Shown: positions 54,732 to 63,966, numbered from the stretch's first letter. The stretch is 64,000 nucleotides of DNA from Bradyrhizobium sp. SZCCT0153 (GCF_018129995.1 NZ_JAFCKS010000003.1:682001-746000); one strand, 5' to 3'. Notes: generated from the letters alone by a model not told the origin. Numbers and translations are program-made.

Positions 54732-55025
54732 ATGTGGAAATCCACGGCAGCGGCACCGTTTGATCGCAATTTGCAACTGGCGGTCATCGACACCGGCGGA
54801 CAAGTCCATGCGCTGATCTTCCCCTGTCGCCGCGTGCTTCGGGGCTGGATCAATTCGCAGACCGGTTTGCCCGTGTACGTGTTTCCAACGCATTGGCGCG
54901 AATGGGACGGCCGTATAGAGGAAGCACCGATTGGCGAGCCAGAGCAGGAACGGTTAGCCATTGTTGAAGAGTACGCGGACGATCAGCGAGCGATCATCAA
55001 GAAGGATCGTGATGCTTTCAATTAG
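54732..55025 (+). CDS. Small protein with EEYADDQRAIIKK tail
   Basis: A 97-residue protein. The first 60 residues (APFDRNLQLAVIDTGGQVHA, FPCRRVLRGW, PTHWREWD) look like a small beta-rich domain common in the genus. The C-terminus ends RLAIVEEYADDQRAIIKKDR and DAFN, matching the tails at 45823 and 38951. It may be a fusion of two small modules. Confidence 0.68.
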   Translation: MWKSTAAAPFDRNLQLAVIDTGGQVHALIFPCRRVLRGWINSQTGLPVYVFPTHWREWDGRIEEAPIGEPEQERLAIVEEYADDQRAIIKKDRDAFN

Positions 55026-55072
55026 TCCCAGCTCCGACCCGTGAAACCCTTCTAGCCGTGACTTCTGCTCGT

Positions 55073-55174
55073 GGCCCATCGCTTCCGTTGGCGTGGTGTA
55101 GCTATGTGTCGCCTCACAGGGGTAGACCGGACGTTTGCATCCGGGCGCCAAACCGACGTGAATGACCCAAAGGA
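55073..55174 (+). repeat. Dispersed repeat A, copy 2
   Basis: It begins GGCCCATCGCTTCCGTTGGC and runs through AGACCGGACGTTTGCATCCG to AATGACCCAAAGGAG. It is nearly identical to the copy at 56752, exactly 1680 bases further on, in the same orientation. It lies 48 bases after the stop of the preceding gene. Confidence 0.85.
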
Positions 55175-55215
55175 GAAGTTCATCAAATCGATGACTTCGC
55201 GATTCCAGGATGGGA

Positions 55216-56121
55216 TCAATCGGCGAGTGAGCACATTGCCTGCTTCAGCCGTGGCGCCGCAAAATCGAGGAAGGTGCGGATTTTCATCGGCAAGTGCCGG
55301 CCCGCCTCGTAGATTAAATGAACCGACTTGGGCGGCGAGCGATAAGACTCCAACACCAGCTTGAGGCTGCCGACGCGGCGCTGGCGGTCGATCTGGTAGT
55401 CCAGCATCCTCGTTAAGCCCAAGCCTGAGACGGCAGCGTCGGTCGCCGCTTCGGCGGTGCTGACGACTAGGCGCGAACGGATTGGAAAAGACTTCTCGGC
55501 CCTGCCGATCTTGAAAGCCCAGCTTTGTGCCGAGAGCGTGTTCTCGAACGTGATGCAATCGTGATCCTTGAGGTCATTGGGGGTCTTCGGCGTGCCGCGA
55601 CGCGCCAGATACGAAGGGCTGGCACAGACGACACGCCTGACGGCTCCGACCTTCTTGGCGACAAGACTAAAATCGTTCAGTTCGCCAACGCGCAAGCCGA
55701 TGTCAATATGATCTTCGATCATGTTCAGTCGGCGATCCGCAAGCATCATACGCACGTCGATGTCCGGATAGTCCTTGAGGAAATCGGTGACGACAGGAAG
55801 AAGATAAAAGCGTCCGAGCGCGATCGGGGCGGACAGAACCAATTCACCTTTCGGCGTCTTGGTTTCGCTCGCGGCGTCGCGTTCGGCCTCGTCGAGATCG
55901 GCCAGAATGCGGCGCGACGCCGCCACGAAAGCACACCCCGCCTCGGTCAACGCGATCGTCCGCGTCGACCGCATCAGTAGCCGCGCATTCAGATGCTTTT
56001 CGAGCTCCGAAATCTTGCGGCTGACCGTTGCCACTGGCGCCCGGAGTTTCCGCGACGCGGCCGAAATGCTGCCGGCCTCCGCCACCGCAATCAACAAGGT
56101 CATAGCTTCGAACCGGTCCAT
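55216..56121 (-). CDS. LysR-family transcriptional regulator
   Basis: A 301-residue regulator. The N-terminal winged HTH is MDRFEAMTLLIAVAEAGSIS, AASRKLRAPVATVSRKISELEK. The effector domain begins GELVLSAPIALGRFYLLPVV. It is divergent from the lipocalin-like gene, with 114 bases between starts, and probably controls it and itself. Confidence 0.92.
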   Translation of the reverse strand: MDRFEAMTLLIAVAEAGSISAASRKLRAPVATVSRKISELEKHLNARLLMRSTRTIALTEAGCAFVAASRRILADLDEAERDAASETKTPKGELVLSAPIALGRFYLLPVVTDFLKDYPDIDVRMMLADRRLNMIEDHIDIGLRVGELNDFSLVAKKVGAVRRVVCASPSYLARRGTPKTPNDLKDHDCITFENTLSAQSWAFKIGRAEKSFPIRSRLVVSTAEAATDAAVSGLGLTRMLDYQIDRQRRVGSLKLVLESYRSPPKSVHLIYEAGRHLPMKIRTFLDFAAPRLKQAMCSLAD

Positions 56122-56235
56122 GGCCGCGTTCCAAATACTGAAAGGGACCTTCTTAGTTTGACACTATATGCCGCGGTGCGGAACTTCCCTAAAATTGTGG
56201 CGCTCTGGCCAAGCTATCAATTCTGAGAGGTCGAC

Positions 56236-56724
56236 ATGTTGACCAAATTCCTTGCGGTTGCTGCCGCTGTGATGGCGCTGTCCAGGTCCGCCTTGGCGGA
56301 AGCCTCCGTCGATTTACACGGCACTTGGGTCCTTGTTTCGTCGGTAACCGACAAGGATGGAAAGAAGACCGAACAGTTCGGCTCCGGCGCCGCGGGCATG
56401 ATGACCCTGGACGCCGGCGGGCATTTTATGCTGACGATCATCGGTCCCGATCTCCCGCGATTTGCTTCCAACAACCGCGCCGGCGGCACACCGGAGGAAA
56501 ACAAGGCAGTTATGTCGATGAGCATCGCCATGATCGGCACCTATTCACACAACGCGGCCAACAAGACTTTGACCTTCGAGGTCGAAAGCTCGACATTTCC
56601 GAACTGGAACGGCACTACACAGAAGCGAATCATTATCGCGGTAAGCAAAGACGAGCTGAAATACATCACCCCAACGGCGTCCAGCGGCGGCGTCGGGACC
56701 GTTACCTGGAGGCGTGCCAATTGA
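56236..56724 (+). CDS. Exported lipocalin-like protein
   Basis: A 162-residue protein with a signal peptide (MLTKFLAVAAAVMALSRSAL) and a mature part starting LHGTWVLVSSVTDKDGKK. The G-x-W motif and the beta-rich pattern fit a lipocalin-like domain. It is the probable target of the divergent LysR regulator. A repeat A copy begins 28 bases after its stop. Confidence 0.78.
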   Translation: MLTKFLAVAAAVMALSRSALAEASVDLHGTWVLVSSVTDKDGKKTEQFGSGAAGMMTLDAGGHFMLTIIGPDLPRFASNNRAGGTPEENKAVMSMSIAMIGTYSHNAANKTLTFEVESSTFPNWNGTTQKRIIIAVSKDELKYITPTASSGGVGTVTWRRAN

Positions 56725-56751
56725 GCGAGCACAACAAGCTTCGTCTCTTAT

Positions 56752-56854
56752 TGGCCCATCGCTTCCGTTGGCGTAGTGCAGCTATGTGTCGCCTCACAGG
56801 GGTAGACCGGACGTTTGCATCCGGGCGCCAAACCGACGTGAATGTCCCAAAGGA
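56752..56854 (+). repeat. Dispersed repeat A, copy 3
   Basis: It begins TGGCCCATCGCTTCCGTTGG and ends AATGTCCCAAAGGAG. Only a few differences separate it from copy 2. Confidence 0.85.
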
Positions 56855-56911
56855 GACACTGACGCCTCGCTTCGACAGGCCACTTCGGCTCGCGCGCGCG
56901 ACCAAGACGGT

Positions 56912-57724
56912 TCAGTCTTCCGAGGGCAGCCCCGCTTCGATGCGCTGGATCAGCCGCTTCCGCAAGGAAGGCACCACGTTGCCGAGGACGACGAAGGTGC
57001 GGACGATGGGCAGATACGGCTCCATTGCCGCCGTCAGCTCCGCGAGAGACATGCCGGCCAGCCGCGCATATTCAGATTGCGCTGCCGCATGGGTCGCACG
57101 CGGACGCTCCGGATTGTCGGCGACTTCCGGCGCGAGCTCGGAGAGGATGACATGCAAGAACCCCAGGTCGAGGGCGGCAGGCCCGCGCATCGCGAAGGAC
57201 CAGTCGACGAGCTTTGGGCCTTCCACCGTCATGATCACATTGCCGGGGCTAAGGTCGCAATGGCAGAGCCCGTCGCCGGGCGATAGGCGATCAATCAGCG
57301 CGAGGATATCCGTAGCGAGGTGCTTCGGGACCTTGCCGTCGTCGTGCCGCAACTCGCTCTCCATATACTCGCGCATGGAGATGACCTCCGGCGGCGGGGC
57401 CGTCTTGTGAAGAGACATGGCAAGAGCCGCGATGATCGCGCCCGCCTGTTCGAAAGTCACCGCGCCGGTCCGCGAGAGATGCCACAGGGTCGGTCCATCG
57501 AGACGCTGCATCACGATGCCGAAGCGCCCGTCCAACGTCACCTCGCCGAAGACCTCCGGCACCGGGACGCCGGCGGCGCGCACGGCGCGGATCATGCGCA
57601 CCTCGTGCCGGCCGAGCAGATGAGAGACACCGGCCTTGAACAGCTTCACGACCTGACCGGGCGTCCAGGCGTAGGCTTCGGAGAAGGCGCCTTCACCGAT
57701 CTTTTCCCCCAGTGATCCCTGCAT
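56912..57724 (-). CDS. Aminoglycoside-phosphotransferase-like kinase
   Basis: A 270-residue protein of the APH/choline-kinase fold. Visible are an N-terminal lobe (LGEKIGEGAFSEAYAWTPGQ), the catalytic loop CHCDLSPGNVIM (Asp and Asn) and the metal-binding Asp in KLVDWSFAMRGPAALDLGF. The substrate is unknown; resistance cannot be assumed. The start at 57724 is used because longer in-frame starts run through repeat A. Confidence 0.85.
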   Translation of the reverse strand: MQGSLGEKIGEGAFSEAYAWTPGQVVKLFKAGVSHLLGRHEVRMIRAVRAAGVPVPEVFGEVTLDGRFGIVMQRLDGPTLWHLSRTGAVTFEQAGAIIAALAMSLHKTAPPPEVISMREYMESELRHDDGKVPKHLATDILALIDRLSPGDGLCHCDLSPGNVIMTVEGPKLVDWSFAMRGPAALDLGFLHVILSELAPEVADNPERPRATHAAAQSEYARLAGMSLAELTAAMEPYLPIVRTFVVLGNVVPSLRKRLIQRIEAGLPSED

Positions 57725-57824
57725 GCCCGTTCTCCGCCGCAGAGGAAACACCAGCGGCGAGCAAAAAGGAACCCCTCCCATCGAGCCGAACATTATGATT
57801 GCTAAATGGTCCCAAGTCCGGTTG

Positions 57825-57922
57825 TGGCCCATCGTTTCCGTTGGCGCGGTGCAGCTATGTGTCGCCTCACAGGGGTAGACCGGACGTTTGCATCCGAGCG
57901 CCAAACCGACGTGAATGACCCC
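57825..57922 (+). repeat. Dispersed repeat A, copy 4
   Basis: It begins TGGCCCATCGTTTCCGTTGG and ends CCAAACCGACGTGAATGACC. It lies between the divergent phosphotransferase and DUF1254 genes. Confidence 0.83.
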
Positions 57923-58040
57923 TTGCGGACATGAGTCGGCTCTTTTCGCCATTGTGGGGCGGCAATTGATCCACCTCAAACATCGGTTCCCGCCGTTCAT
58001 TTAAACATTCCAACCAGATCATCAACGAAGGAATGCGGCG

Positions 58041-59462
58041 ATGAAAACCACGCGCAGACAAATGTTTCTCGGTGTCGCTTCCGTCGGCGCGCTGGCGTTC
58101 ACGACCAACGCTCACGCAGCGGATGTCACTCCCGCCGAGGCCCGCGCTATCGCCAAGGAAGCCTATATCTACGGCTATCCCATGGTTGACGGATATCGCG
58201 TCCAATACGAATACTTTGTGGATCGCCAAAATCCGGAGTTTAAAGCGCCATGGAACCAGATTCGTAACATTCCTCGCGTCTACACACCGGAGGACAAGGC
58301 AATCGTGTCGCCCAATTCGGACACGCCGTACTCCATGGTCGGTATGGACCTTCGTTCCGAACCAGTGGTGCTCACGGTGCCGCAGATAGAGAAGAAACGC
58401 TATTTCAGCGTTCAGCTCATCGATCTCTACACGTTCAACTTCAATTACATCGGGAGCCGCACGACCGGTAACGATGGCGGCAGCTACATGATTGCCGGAC
58501 CGAACTGGAAAGGTGAAACCCCCAGGCGCGTGAAAAAGGTATTTTACTCGGAGACTGAGTTGGCGCTCGGCGTGTACCGAACGCAATTGTTCGATCCCGG
58601 CGATATCGATAACGTGAAAAAGGTCCAGTCCGGCTACAAGGTGCAACCACTATCGGAGTTTTTGGGCAAAGGCGCACCTAAGACCGCAGCAGCGATCAAT
58701 TTCATCAAGCCGCTCACGCCCGAGACCCAGAAGACCTCACCCGAATTTCTCAACATCCTGAGCTTCATCCTGCAATTCTGCCCGACGAATCCCTCAGAGA
58801 AAGCGCTCATGGCGCGGTTCGCCAAGATTGGAGTCGGCGCGGGGAAGAACTTTGACGTGAGCAAACTCTCGCCCGAAATGAAAGCGGCTCTTGAACAGGG
58901 CATGGCGGATGCATGGGCTGAACTTGCGAACTTCAAAAAGACGCGATTTGACACGGGACAAGTCACTTCCGGCGACGTATTCGGCACCCGGCAGTTCCTG
59001 AAGAATAATTACCTCTATCGAATGGCCGCTGGCGTGATTGGCCTCTACGGAAATTCCAAGCAGGAGGCGATGTATCCGTTCTACGGTGTCGACGCCGATA
59101 AGCAGACACTCGATGGGACCAACCGCTACACTTTGCGATTTGCGCCGGGCAAGCTACCACCCGTCAACGCCTTCTGGTCGGTCACAATGTACGGAATGCC
59201 GCAGAGCCTGCTTGTGGCAAATCCCATCAATCGATACCTGATCAACTCGCCAATGCTCCCGCAGTTGCAGCGCGACGCCGATGGCGGCTTAATGGTGCAC
59301 ATCCAGAACGAATCGCCCGGAAAAGATAAGGAAGCCAATTGGCTTCCCGCGCCCAAAGGGCCGTTTGTGATGGCCATGCGCCTCTACTGGCCAAAAGAAG
59401 AAGCACTTGATGGCAAGTGGACTGCGCCGCCACTGAAGCGCGCAGTAGCCGTTTCTAACTAA
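58041..59462 (+). CDS. Exported DUF1254/DUF1214 domain protein
   Basis: A 473-residue protein. The N-terminus MKTTRRQMFLGVASVGALAF has an RR pair and hydrophobic core, fitting Tat or Sec export. DUF1254 features are YIYGYPMVDGYRVQYEYFV, SPNSDTPYSM and RYFSVQLIDLYTFNF. The C-terminal DUF1214 has YTLRFAPGKLPPVNAFWSVT and MVHIQNESPGKDKEANWLP. Biochemical role unknown. AAGGAA precedes the ATG and a strong terminator follows. Confidence 0.92.
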   Translation: MKTTRRQMFLGVASVGALAFTTNAHAADVTPAEARAIAKEAYIYGYPMVDGYRVQYEYFVDRQNPEFKAPWNQIRNIPRVYTPEDKAIVSPNSDTPYSMVGMDLRSEPVVLTVPQIEKKRYFSVQLIDLYTFNFNYIGSRTTGNDGGSYMIAGPNWKGETPRRVKKVFYSETELALGVYRTQLFDPGDIDNVKKVQSGYKVQPLSEFLGKGAPKTAAAINFIKPLTPETQKTSPEFLNILSFILQFCPTNPSEKALMARFAKIGVGAGKNFDVSKLSPEMKAALEQGMADAWAELANFKKTRFDTGQVTSGDVFGTRQFLKNNYLYRMAAGVIGLYGNSKQEAMYPFYGVDADKQTLDGTNRYTLRFAPGKLPPVNAFWSVTMYGMPQSLLVANPINRYLINSPMLPQLQRDADGGLMVHIQNESPGKDKEANWLPAPKGPFVMAMRLYWPKEEALDGKWTAPPLKRAVAVSN

Positions 59463-59528
59463 TTGGAACGTCGCCTCATGGCATGTATTCACGGCAGTAG
59501 ATCGGGTTCACTGCCAGCAATGACAAAA

Positions 59529-59558
59529 GCCTCGGCCTCAACGCCGGGGCCTTTTTTT
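59529..59558 (+). terminator. Rho-independent terminator after DUF1254 gene
   Basis: The stem GCCTCGGC / GCCGGGGC (one G-U pair) with loop CTCAAC is followed by C and seven T residues. Confidence 0.85.
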
Positions 59559-59570
59559 GCGCGATGTCGC

Positions 59571-59586
59571 ATGTTGGCCCATCGGA
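59571..59586 (+). repeat. Possible repeat A/B remnant cut by the IS
   Basis: TTGGCCCATCG, the shared start of repeats A and B, is followed almost at once by the ISL3 terminus at 59587, so the rest of the repeat is missing. Confidence 0.45.
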
Positions 59587-61281
59587 TGTCATTCGGCCTG
59601 CAATATTGGCTCTGACTCACTTTTGATGCAGTTCGGAGGATGTCTGGCGCTTTGATTGGGGAGAATCAGCGCCATGCAGCAAGCACTCCACCGCTCCAGT
59701 CTGGTGCCGCCTGGGTTTGTTGTAGAGAGTGCGTGCTACGAGGGTGATAAGGCCGTCATCACTGTCCGGCCATCCGGAAGTTTCGGCTTGTGTCCATCGT
59801 GTGGGACAGTTTCGCGGCGTATCCATAGCCGGTATCGACGCCGCGTGACCGATCTGCCGCTTTCCGGGCGGGTCGTTGAGCTCCTGGTGATCGCCCGCCG
59901 CTTCCGCTGCGAGGCCGTCCTGTGCGGACGCCAGATCTTCACTGAGCGTTTCTCCGACGGGATATTGGCTCCATCAGCGCGACGCACGGCGAGGCTGGAC
60001 TCTATCGTCCATCACCTTGGTCTGGCGCTTGGCGGCCGGCCGGCAGCAGGCCTCGCAAAACGGCTGATGTTGCCCGTGAGCAACGACACGCTTCTGCGCG
60101 TGGTCCGACGCCGTCACCGTCCGCCGGCTGACCCGCTCAAGGTTATCGGCATCGATGATTGGGCCTGGCGTCGCAATCACCGATACGCCAGCATCATCTG
60201 CAACCTGGAAAGGCGCCGGGTAGTCACCCTGCTGCCGGATCGTGAGCCCGCGACCGCCCAAGCCTGGCTCGCTGGGCATCGCACGATCGCGATCGTCGCC
60301 CGCGATCGTGGCGGCGGATATGGCGAAGCGGCGGCCAAAGCCTTGCCCCACGCGGTGCAGGTCGCCGACCGCTGGCATCTGATGGAGAACGCCAGTCGGG
60401 CCTTCCTTGACGCCGTCCGCAAATCGATGCGCCAGATTCGCATCGTCATCGGCGCGACCACAATTGATCCCAAGCTGCTAACAGCCGCCGAGCGCCTCCA
60501 GTATGAGGGCTATCTGCGCCGCGAGGAGGCCAATGAAGCCATCCTGGCTCTGTCGAAGAGCGGCATACCCATCAAGCAGATCGTGCGCCAGACTGGCCAT
60601 AGCAGGAAGCTGGTACGGCAGGTGATCCGCGGCGAACGCACCGACGTCTTCCGGACCCGACAAAGTTCTTTGGATCTGCATTTGCCATGGCTGGACGATC
60701 AGTGGGCTGCTGGCTGTCGCAATGGGGCCGAACTTTGGCGCCGCTTAACGGCGCGTGGCTTCCGCGGCTCGCTCCGCGTCGTCAGCGAGTGGGCGACCCG
60801 CAGACGAAGGGCCGAAAAGGCCGACGCAAAAAACCTTCAGCGGATTCCGTCGGCCAGAACGATTGCGCGCCTCATGACCATCGGTCGGGACCTGCTCACG
60901 AAAGCGGAGACCGTCACGGTCGCGGCGATCGAAGCCGGCGTACCAGCCCTGATCGAGGCACGCGAGATCATCGCCGAATTTCACCTGATGATCCGGCGCA
61001 AGACCGAGGCGGGCCTCATGCCATGGATCGAGCGCGCCCGCGCCAGTCTCGTCGCCTCGTTCGCCAGCGGCGTCGCGAAAGATGAAGCAGCGGTTCGAGC
61101 AGCAATTACTTTGCCCTGGTCCAACGGACAGACTGAGGGTCAGATCACGCGCCTCAAGCTCGTCAGACGTCAAATGTACGGTCGCGGGAAAATCGATCTG
61201 CTTCAAGCCAGATTGATCGGCGCAGAATAATCGGAGTTGCACCAAAATTGCGTCAGAGCCAATATTGCAGGCCGAATGACA
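59587..61281 (+). mobile_element. ISL3-family insertion sequence, right copy
   Basis: The inverted copy of 34918-36612 with the same terminal repeats. The flanks are CCATCGGA (inner) and ATCTGTTC (outer) and do not match, so there is no target duplication here either. Confidence 0.93.
59656..61230 (+). CDS. ISL3-family transposase, right copy
   Basis: The 524-residue product is identical to the one at 34969, with the same motifs (CPSCG, IDDWAWRR, VADRWHLMENASRAF, WSNGQTEGQ). The frame is intact, so both copies could be active. Confidence 0.93.
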   Translation: MGRISAMQQALHRSSLVPPGFVVESACYEGDKAVITVRPSGSFGLCPSCGTVSRRIHSRYRRRVTDLPLSGRVVELLVIARRFRCEAVLCGRQIFTERFSDGILAPSARRTARLDSIVHHLGLALGGRPAAGLAKRLMLPVSNDTLLRVVRRRHRPPADPLKVIGIDDWAWRRNHRYASIICNLERRRVVTLLPDREPATAQAWLAGHRTIAIVARDRGGGYGEAAAKALPHAVQVADRWHLMENASRAFLDAVRKSMRQIRIVIGATTIDPKLLTAAERLQYEGYLRREEANEAILALSKSGIPIKQIVRQTGHSRKLVRQVIRGERTDVFRTRQSSLDLHLPWLDDQWAAGCRNGAELWRRLTARGFRGSLRVVSEWATRRRRAEKADAKNLQRIPSARTIARLMTIGRDLLTKAETVTVAAIEAGVPALIEAREIIAEFHLMIRRKTEAGLMPWIERARASLVASFASGVAKDEAAVRAAITLPWSNGQTEGQITRLKLVRRQMYGRGKIDLLQARLIGAE

Positions 61282-61646
61282 ATCTGTTCTTAAGAGGTGG
61301 ATTCTCATCATCTGGGATTTGAAACGGGAATGCGTCGCGGATGATAATGGGGGAATTCATCTTCAGCTGGTTCTCTCGCCATGCGCTCGCGCCAACCGAG
61401 CGAAATAAGGAGCGCCCGCTACGATTCCTTGAACAATCGCGTAGGCGCGCGCCGGGAGTCCTCAAGTTCGTATCCAGCACTGCGTGAGGCCGCCTGCCGA
61501 TTGGTAGGACGCCTGCTCAGATGATCGATGTAAAAAGCCCGCGGCAGTCGGGATTTGTATCACCGTTGTACGGGGTATCTGTGCGGGACAGGGACGAGCG
61601 CGTTAGAACAGTACAGAAATCTTTGGTTTAGCTAAGTTTTTCAAGT
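61282..61646. other. Non-coding stretch, right arm
   Basis: The inverted copy of 34553-34917; no gene visible. Confidence 0.5.
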
Positions 61647-61720
61647 TGGAGCGGGCGAAGGGAATCGAACCCTCGTATGCAGCTTGGGAAGCTGCCGTTC
61701 TACCATTGAACTACGCCCGC
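61647..61720 (-). tRNA. tRNA-Gly (anticodon CCC), right copy
   Basis: The exact reverse complement of the gene at 34479-34552, including the encoded CCA. Its 3' end again faces the accessory region. Confidence 0.95.
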
Positions 61721-61886
61721 GGATGCGCAGCTTGCGCCCCTCTGATTAGCCGAGACGGCGCCGCCAGCCAAGCGCTTTGGCGCTACTGGCCCGACGCTTC
61801 TTAACGTCCTGGCAAGATTCCAGGTGCGCCGGATTGTGGCGGTGTTATGATCATGTGTCTGGGGAGAGACGTGCACTGAGTGGGGC

Positions 61887-62468
61887 GTGTGCATGGTGGG
61901 GCGTGGCTACGCGATATTCGACACGGCCATAGGGCGCTGCGGCATCATCTGGAGCAGCACCGGAATCGTCGCCGTGCAATTGCCGGAGGCGCGGGAGATC
62001 GACACCCGCCGCCGGATTTTCCAGGTCCATCCCGAGGCGCGCGAGCAGCGGCCTTCCGAGAACGTCGAGCTCGCGATCGAGGGGATCGCAGGCCTGCTGC
62101 AAGGCGGCGATCCCGATTTCTCCGAGGTCAGCCTGGATGCCGGTGGCGTGCCCGGCTTCAACCGCCGGGTCTACGAGCACACCTGCACCATCCCGCGCGG
62201 GGAGACCCGCACCTATCACGAGATCGCCAGGGCGCTGGGCGCCTCCGGCGCCGCGCATTCGGTGGCGCAGGCGATCTCCAAGAATCCCTACATGCTGATC
62301 GTGCCCTGCCACCGGGTGCTGGAGGCCGGCAATTACGCCGACCGGCTCTCGCCTTACGGCGGGGTGATCTCCAAGCGGCGGCTGCTCTCGCTGGAGGGCG
62401 CCCATCCGATCGCCAGCAAGACGCTGTTCGACGTGCTGCTGCCCGTTGCCCCGCCGAGGCCCAGCTAA
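61887..62468 (+). CDS. ogt: Methylated-DNA-[protein]-cysteine S-methyltransferase, right copy
   Basis: The 193-residue product is identical to that at 33731, with the acceptor Cys141 in PCHRV and the same GTG start. Confidence 0.92.
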   Translation: MCMVGRGYAIFDTAIGRCGIIWSSTGIVAVQLPEAREIDTRRRIFQVHPEAREQRPSENVELAIEGIAGLLQGGDPDFSEVSLDAGGVPGFNRRVYEHTCTIPRGETRTYHEIARALGASGAAHSVAQAISKNPYMLIVPCHRVLEAGNYADRLSPYGGVISKRRLLSLEGAHPIASKTLFDVLLPVAPPRPS

Positions 62469-62563
62469 GGCGCGATCGCAATCGCACCTCAGCTTTGTTT
62501 TTTGGGCATGATCTTGTCGGACAACCGCTACACACTTGTCCGGATCATGCCTAGATAGGTGGC

Positions 62564-63403
62564 ATGGACGCAACCACGCTGCTGACCACGCGCTCGATGA
62601 CGGTCTCCGAGTTTCGCTGCGATGCGGGGCCGGACGACAGCCCGTTTGCCGAGTGCCGCACCGGCCACTCCATCGCCTATGTCCGAGCCGGCAGCTTTGG
62701 CTGCCATTGCCGCGCCGGGTTCTTCGAGCTGGTGGCGGGCTCGATGCTGGTCGGCGCGCCCGGCGAGGAATACACCTGCACGCATGAGCATGTCAGCGGC
62801 GACGTCTGCCTGTCGTTCTTCCTCGGTGAGGATCTGGTCGACGCCCTCGGCGGACGGCGCGAGGTCTGGCAGGTCGGTGCGACGCCGCCGCTGCCCGAGC
62901 TGATGGTGCTGGGCGAGCTCGCCCAGACGGCGGCAGATGGCAACAGCGACCTGAGCCTCGACGAGGTCGGGCAGATCCTTGCCGGCCGGTTCGTCGATGT
63001 CGTCTCGGGCAGGCCGCGCAAGCCGACCACGCCGACCGCGCGCGACCGCCGCCGCGCCGTGGAAGCTGCGCTGTGGATCGACTCCAACTCGCATGCCGAG
63101 GTCGATCTCGAACAGGCGGCGCGGCAGGCGGGCCTCAGCCCGTTTCATTTCCTGCGGCTGTTCTCGAGCGTGCTCGGCGTCACGCCGCATCAATATCTGG
63201 TGCGCTCGCGGCTGCGGCATGCGGCGCGTCTGCTCGCCGACGACGATATCGCGGTCACCGACATCGCCTATGACGTCGGCTTCGGCGACCTCTCCAACTT
63301 CGTCCGCACCTTCCACCGCGCCGCCGGCGTATCGCCGACCAAGTTCCGGCAGGCCTCGAAGGGGAAGCGCAAGATTCTCCAAGAGCAGCTCGCCCTCAAC
63401 TGA
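62564..63403 (+). CDS. AraC-family transcriptional regulator, right copy
   Basis: The 279-residue product is identical to that at 32796, with the Cys-rich cupin-like N-terminus and C-terminal AraC DNA-binding domain. Confidence 0.9.
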   Translation: MDATTLLTTRSMTVSEFRCDAGPDDSPFAECRTGHSIAYVRAGSFGCHCRAGFFELVAGSMLVGAPGEEYTCTHEHVSGDVCLSFFLGEDLVDALGGRREVWQVGATPPLPELMVLGELAQTAADGNSDLSLDEVGQILAGRFVDVVSGRPRKPTTPTARDRRRAVEAALWIDSNSHAEVDLEQAARQAGLSPFHFLRLFSSVLGVTPHQYLVRSRLRHAARLLADDDIAVTDIAYDVGFGDLSNFVRTFHRAAGVSPTKFRQASKGKRKILQEQLALN

Positions 63404-63459
63404 CTAGGTTCGTCTCCGGCGCGCGCCGATTGCGGCGCGCTTTGGAAATGGAGACGACC

Positions 63460-63819
63460 ATGTACGACCACATCGGACTGCGCGTTGCCGACCTCGACGC
63501 CGCCACGCGCTTCTACACCGCGGTGCTGGCCCCGCTCGGTCATGTCCTGTGCTCGAGCGGCGACGGCTATGCCGGCTTCGGACCGAAGGGCGAGCCGGCG
63601 CTCTGGCTGCATCTGAACAAGGGCCGCAAGGCGGATGGCACGCATATCGCCTTCCGCGCCAAGGACCACGATGCGGTCAAATCGTTCCACAGCGCAGGCC
63701 TGAAGAGCGGCGGCCGCGACAATGGCGGCGCCGGCCCGCGCAAGGATTACAGCCCGACTTACTATGCGGCTTTCCTGATCGATCCTGACGGTAACAACGT
63801 CGAGGCGGTTTGTGTGTGA
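63460..63819 (+). CDS. VOC-superfamily (glyoxalase-like) protein, right copy
   Basis: The 119-residue product is identical to that at 32380. GGAG precedes the ATG. It follows the AraC gene in the same direction after 56 bases, so the two may be co-expressed. Confidence 0.88.
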   Translation: MYDHIGLRVADLDAATRFYTAVLAPLGHVLCSSGDGYAGFGPKGEPALWLHLNKGRKADGTHIAFRAKDHDAVKSFHSAGLKSGGRDNGGAGPRKDYSPTYYAAFLIDPDGNNVEAVCV

Positions 63820-63837
63820 GCTTTGGCCACTAGCTCT

Positions 63838-63925
63838 CGTCATTGCGAGGAACTCTTGTGACGAAGCAATCCTGACTGTCTCTGCGGCAACATCTCTGGA
63901 TTGCTTCGCGGAACTCGCAATGACG
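63838..63925. repeat. Palindromic repeat (CGTCATTGCGAG type), right arm copy
   Basis: The reverse complement of 32274-32361. Confidence 0.75.
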
Positions 63926-63966
63926 GCGTTTGTAGCGACTACCCAACATGATCAAGGACACCTTTC

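Noticed and set aside
57725..58000. 92-codon N-terminal extension of the phosphotransferase
   Set aside because: It is translated from repeat A copy 4 and spacer; the kinase fold begins at the ATG at 57724.
36613..59586. Integrative element, prophage, integron or CRISPR
   Set aside because: No integrase, relaxase, phage structural gene, attC-like hairpin or regularly spaced repeat was found; repeats A and B are too few and irregular for CRISPR.
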